DNA from: Desulfobacterales bacterium
Lineage (GTDB): Bacteria > Desulfobacterota > Desulfobacteria > Desulfobacterales > RPRI01
DNA: 7,120 bases
Assembly: GCA_020052975.1 (NCBI GenBank)
Contig: JAGVOC010000211.1
Coordinates: forward strand, 1 to 7,120
Direction: 5' to 3'
The position numbers and the translations under genes are program-made. Below are positions 5,810 to 7,120 of the stretch, piece by piece; position 1 is the first letter of the stretch, and the number at the start of each line of letters is the position of its first letter. A model generated the notes under the pieces. That model worked only from the letters and a program-made list of their open reading frames with translations, did not search any database and was not told the DNA's origin.

Positions 5810-6986
5810 CTCTTGGGACGGAGGATTCCGTCTCGAAGTTGCAGCAATGGATACCGGTGAAATTCCCAGGTCAATCGTACCCGTTTCTCCATCGCCGCAG
5901 GCCGGAAAAGAAGGGTGGGTCTATTTTATCCTGGATCCCGGTAATTATTACCTGTATGTAATTCCCCCGGGAAGTTTTCAGAGTACATCGTCAGCTGCAG
6001 CAGATAGACCCGGGAGGTATTATCGCTGGGTCAAGAGGGAAAAAATTCCCATCCCGGCTTATTGGTTTCGCATTCCCAAAGGCGAACCGATCATCTACCT
6101 GGGTTCCCTGTCTGTTTCCTGTAAAAAGGGGGGGCTTTTCGGACAACTTTGCGAAGAACCTTCGGAGATTCACATTTCAGACGAAAGTGAACTTGTCCGG
6201 AAAGTAGCCCGCTCACATTTCACCATTTCAGACACGGTATGGACAGAACCTCTTCTCGATTATGGAAAAGCAAATGTTCGCCGCCTCATAGGGGAGTCTG
6301 ACCAGTTGGGCATATACGTGCCCGGAATCCATGGAATAATGACTCCGAAATGGCGGACACGGGCGCTAACCCAGGCTTTGGGCTGGGGAGCACCAGTACT
6401 TGCATTTGAAGGCGGCTATCCGCCGGGGGGGGTTGCCGGTTGCTACCTTCTATTTTATGTACCGCCGGCAACTCTCTTCGGGATAATAAAGGGGGAAGTA
6501 GATACCGGCAACTGGGAGCCCTGCAGCCGGTCCCTATTGGATGAACTTCTCAAAAACGATCCATCCGATATTCTCAAAAGAACTCTAATCGAGCTGCTCC
6601 CCGGGCATGGCATCTCTCACGTTGTCGAAATGACTGATATTGACAAAGCCTCTCCGGGCGCTTTATCGCAAAATGGTTTGAATTTTTTTCTTGAGGTTCG
6701 GATAATGCGAATACAGCTGACAGAATGTAATAATGGCAGTCTTTTTTCGATAGATACTTCCATCCGGTTTCTGCTTAAAGATGCCTCAGGCAATAAAGTT
6801 CTCCTGGATAGAACTCTTCTTTATTCCGGTAACTACAGCAATAAAGCATACGAACTGCGGGTGTCCGATTCTTCCCAATGCAGGAAAATGGAAGAATACT
6901 GCGGTGAGGAAGGGATCAACAACCTGAAATTGGAGCTTAAAAAAGCTTTTAAGTCCGCTATTAATGATTTCTTCGAAAATAGATAA
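5733..6986 (+). CDS. Body of an unrecognised, probably outer-membrane/periplasmic lipoprotein
   Basis: I do not recognise this family. The open frame gives 417 residues from ATG 5733, but no ribosome binding site precedes that ATG and the real start is probably GTG 5630 in another frame (see the signal-peptide entry). The N-terminal third has a beta-rich look, with alternating hydrophobic runs such as GWVYFILDPGNYYLYVIPPG (62-81). The middle holds a hydrophobic GCYLLFYVPPATLFGI stretch too polar for a clear membrane anchor. The last third (about bases 6680-6960) alternates strands (FLEVRIMRIQL, SIDTSIRFLLKD, KVLLDRTLLYSG) and ends in a lysine-rich helix. That pattern recalls small periplasmic lipoprotein domains, though this is only an impression. 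Runs of seven G (6128-6134) and eight G (6425-6432) stay in frame as Gly-Gly codons. It is the last gene in the block, 48 bases (to GTG 5630) after the PH-domain gene. Confidence 0.6.
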   Translation: MRGESLLVIMRLSASLNGKPMTSALSSWDGGFRLEVAAMDTGEIPRSIVPVSPSPQAGKEGWVYFILDPGNYYLYVIPPGSFQSTSSAAADRPGRYYRWVKREKIPIPAYWFRIPKGEPIIYLGSLSVSCKKGGLFGQLCEEPSEIHISDESELVRKVARSHFTISDTVWTEPLLDYGKANVRRLIGESDQLGIYVPGIHGIMTPKWRTRALTQALGWGAPVLAFEGGYPPGGVAGCYLLFYVPPATLFGIIKGEVDTGNWEPCSRSLLDELLKNDPSDILKRTLIELLPGHGISHVVEMTDIDKASPGALSQNGLNFFLEVRIMRIQLTECNNGSLFSIDTSIRFLLKDASGNKVLLDRTLLYSGNYSNKAYELRVSDSSQCRKMEEYCGEEGINNLKLELKKAFKSAINDFFENR

Positions 6987-7070
6987 CCCTGTCTGCTTCA
7001 ATAAATATCTCCCGAAGGCTCCGAGACCTTTGAAGAACGTCCAATTTTGGCCAAGTACAAGGAAGGCGAT

Positions 7071-7115
7071 AATTTCAACCACAGGAATACATTGAGTATT
7101 TCGAGGATTGAAATT
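7071..7115. repeat. Palindromic intergenic sequence cut by the window edge
   Basis: AATTTCAA (7071-7078) pairs perfectly with TTGAAATT (7108-7115). Inside, GGAATAC (7084-7090) pairs with GTATTTC (7096-7102) over a 5-base loop with one G-T pair. The nested layout, a central TAC/GTA hairpin within longer arms, resembles the interior of the 143-297 element, though the sequences differ. The tail from 6987 to 7070 holds no credible gene and no terminator that I can see; it may be the left arm of a larger dispersed repeat continuing past 7120. Confidence 0.45.
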
Positions 7116-7120
7116 TGAGC

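Noticed and set aside
6786..7082. Minus-strand 98-residue frame at the end of the window
   Set aside because: It lies two-thirds antisense to the lipoprotein body, has no plausible ribosome binding site or family features, and its start falls in the palindromic repeat.

Overview
The window is about 46% GC by eye and holds one gene-dense block read entirely on the plus strand, preceded by a 413-base gene-free region packed with repeats and followed by a short gene-free tail that is also palindromic. No rRNA, tRNA, CRISPR array, transposase or integrase is visible. The gene content and the style of the dispersed palindromic repeats suggest a Gram-negative bacterium, perhaps a Desulfobacterota (deltaproteobacterial) anaerobe. 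The gene content is a straight beta-oxidation-type acyl-CoA dehydrogenase, Gram-negative style DMT and SemiSWEET-like carriers, and a probable lipoprotein. The taxon is inference, not something the sequence proves.

Layout. Bases 1-140 fold into a series of hairpins and contain a T-box-like core, AGGGTGGAACCGC. Bases 118-317 hold a 155-bp MITE-like palindromic element with 20-bp imperfect terminal inverted repeats, flanked on both sides by partial copies of its own ends. Bases 324-398 are 7-bp and 21-bp tandem repeats running up to the first ribosome binding site. Then come an acyl-CoA dehydrogenase (414-1568), a SemiSWEET/PQ-loop protein (1623-1922), an EamA/DMT carrier (1939-2865), a penicillin-acylase-family Ntn hydrolase (2950-5109), a membrane-anchored bacterial PH-domain protein (5159-5581), and an unrecognised probable lipoprotein (5630-6986) whose signal peptide and body lie in different frames.

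How the genes might work together. The gaps between genes are 54, 16, 84, 49 and 48 bases, all on one strand with no convincing terminator between them, so co-transcription is plausible. The two carriers are the most tightly coupled pair. The hydrolase could act on an N-acyl compound, the carriers could move small metabolites, and the dehydrogenase could oxidise a released acyl chain after CoA activation. This is only a hypothesis, since no substrate can be read from the sequence.

The point most worth a second look is the last gene. A good lipoprotein leader starting at GTG 5630 runs into the body only if one G is removed from a six-G run (5737-5742). The same gene also carries runs of seven and eight G. 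This could be an assembly error, a decayed gene, slippage decoding or a phase-variable lipoprotein.
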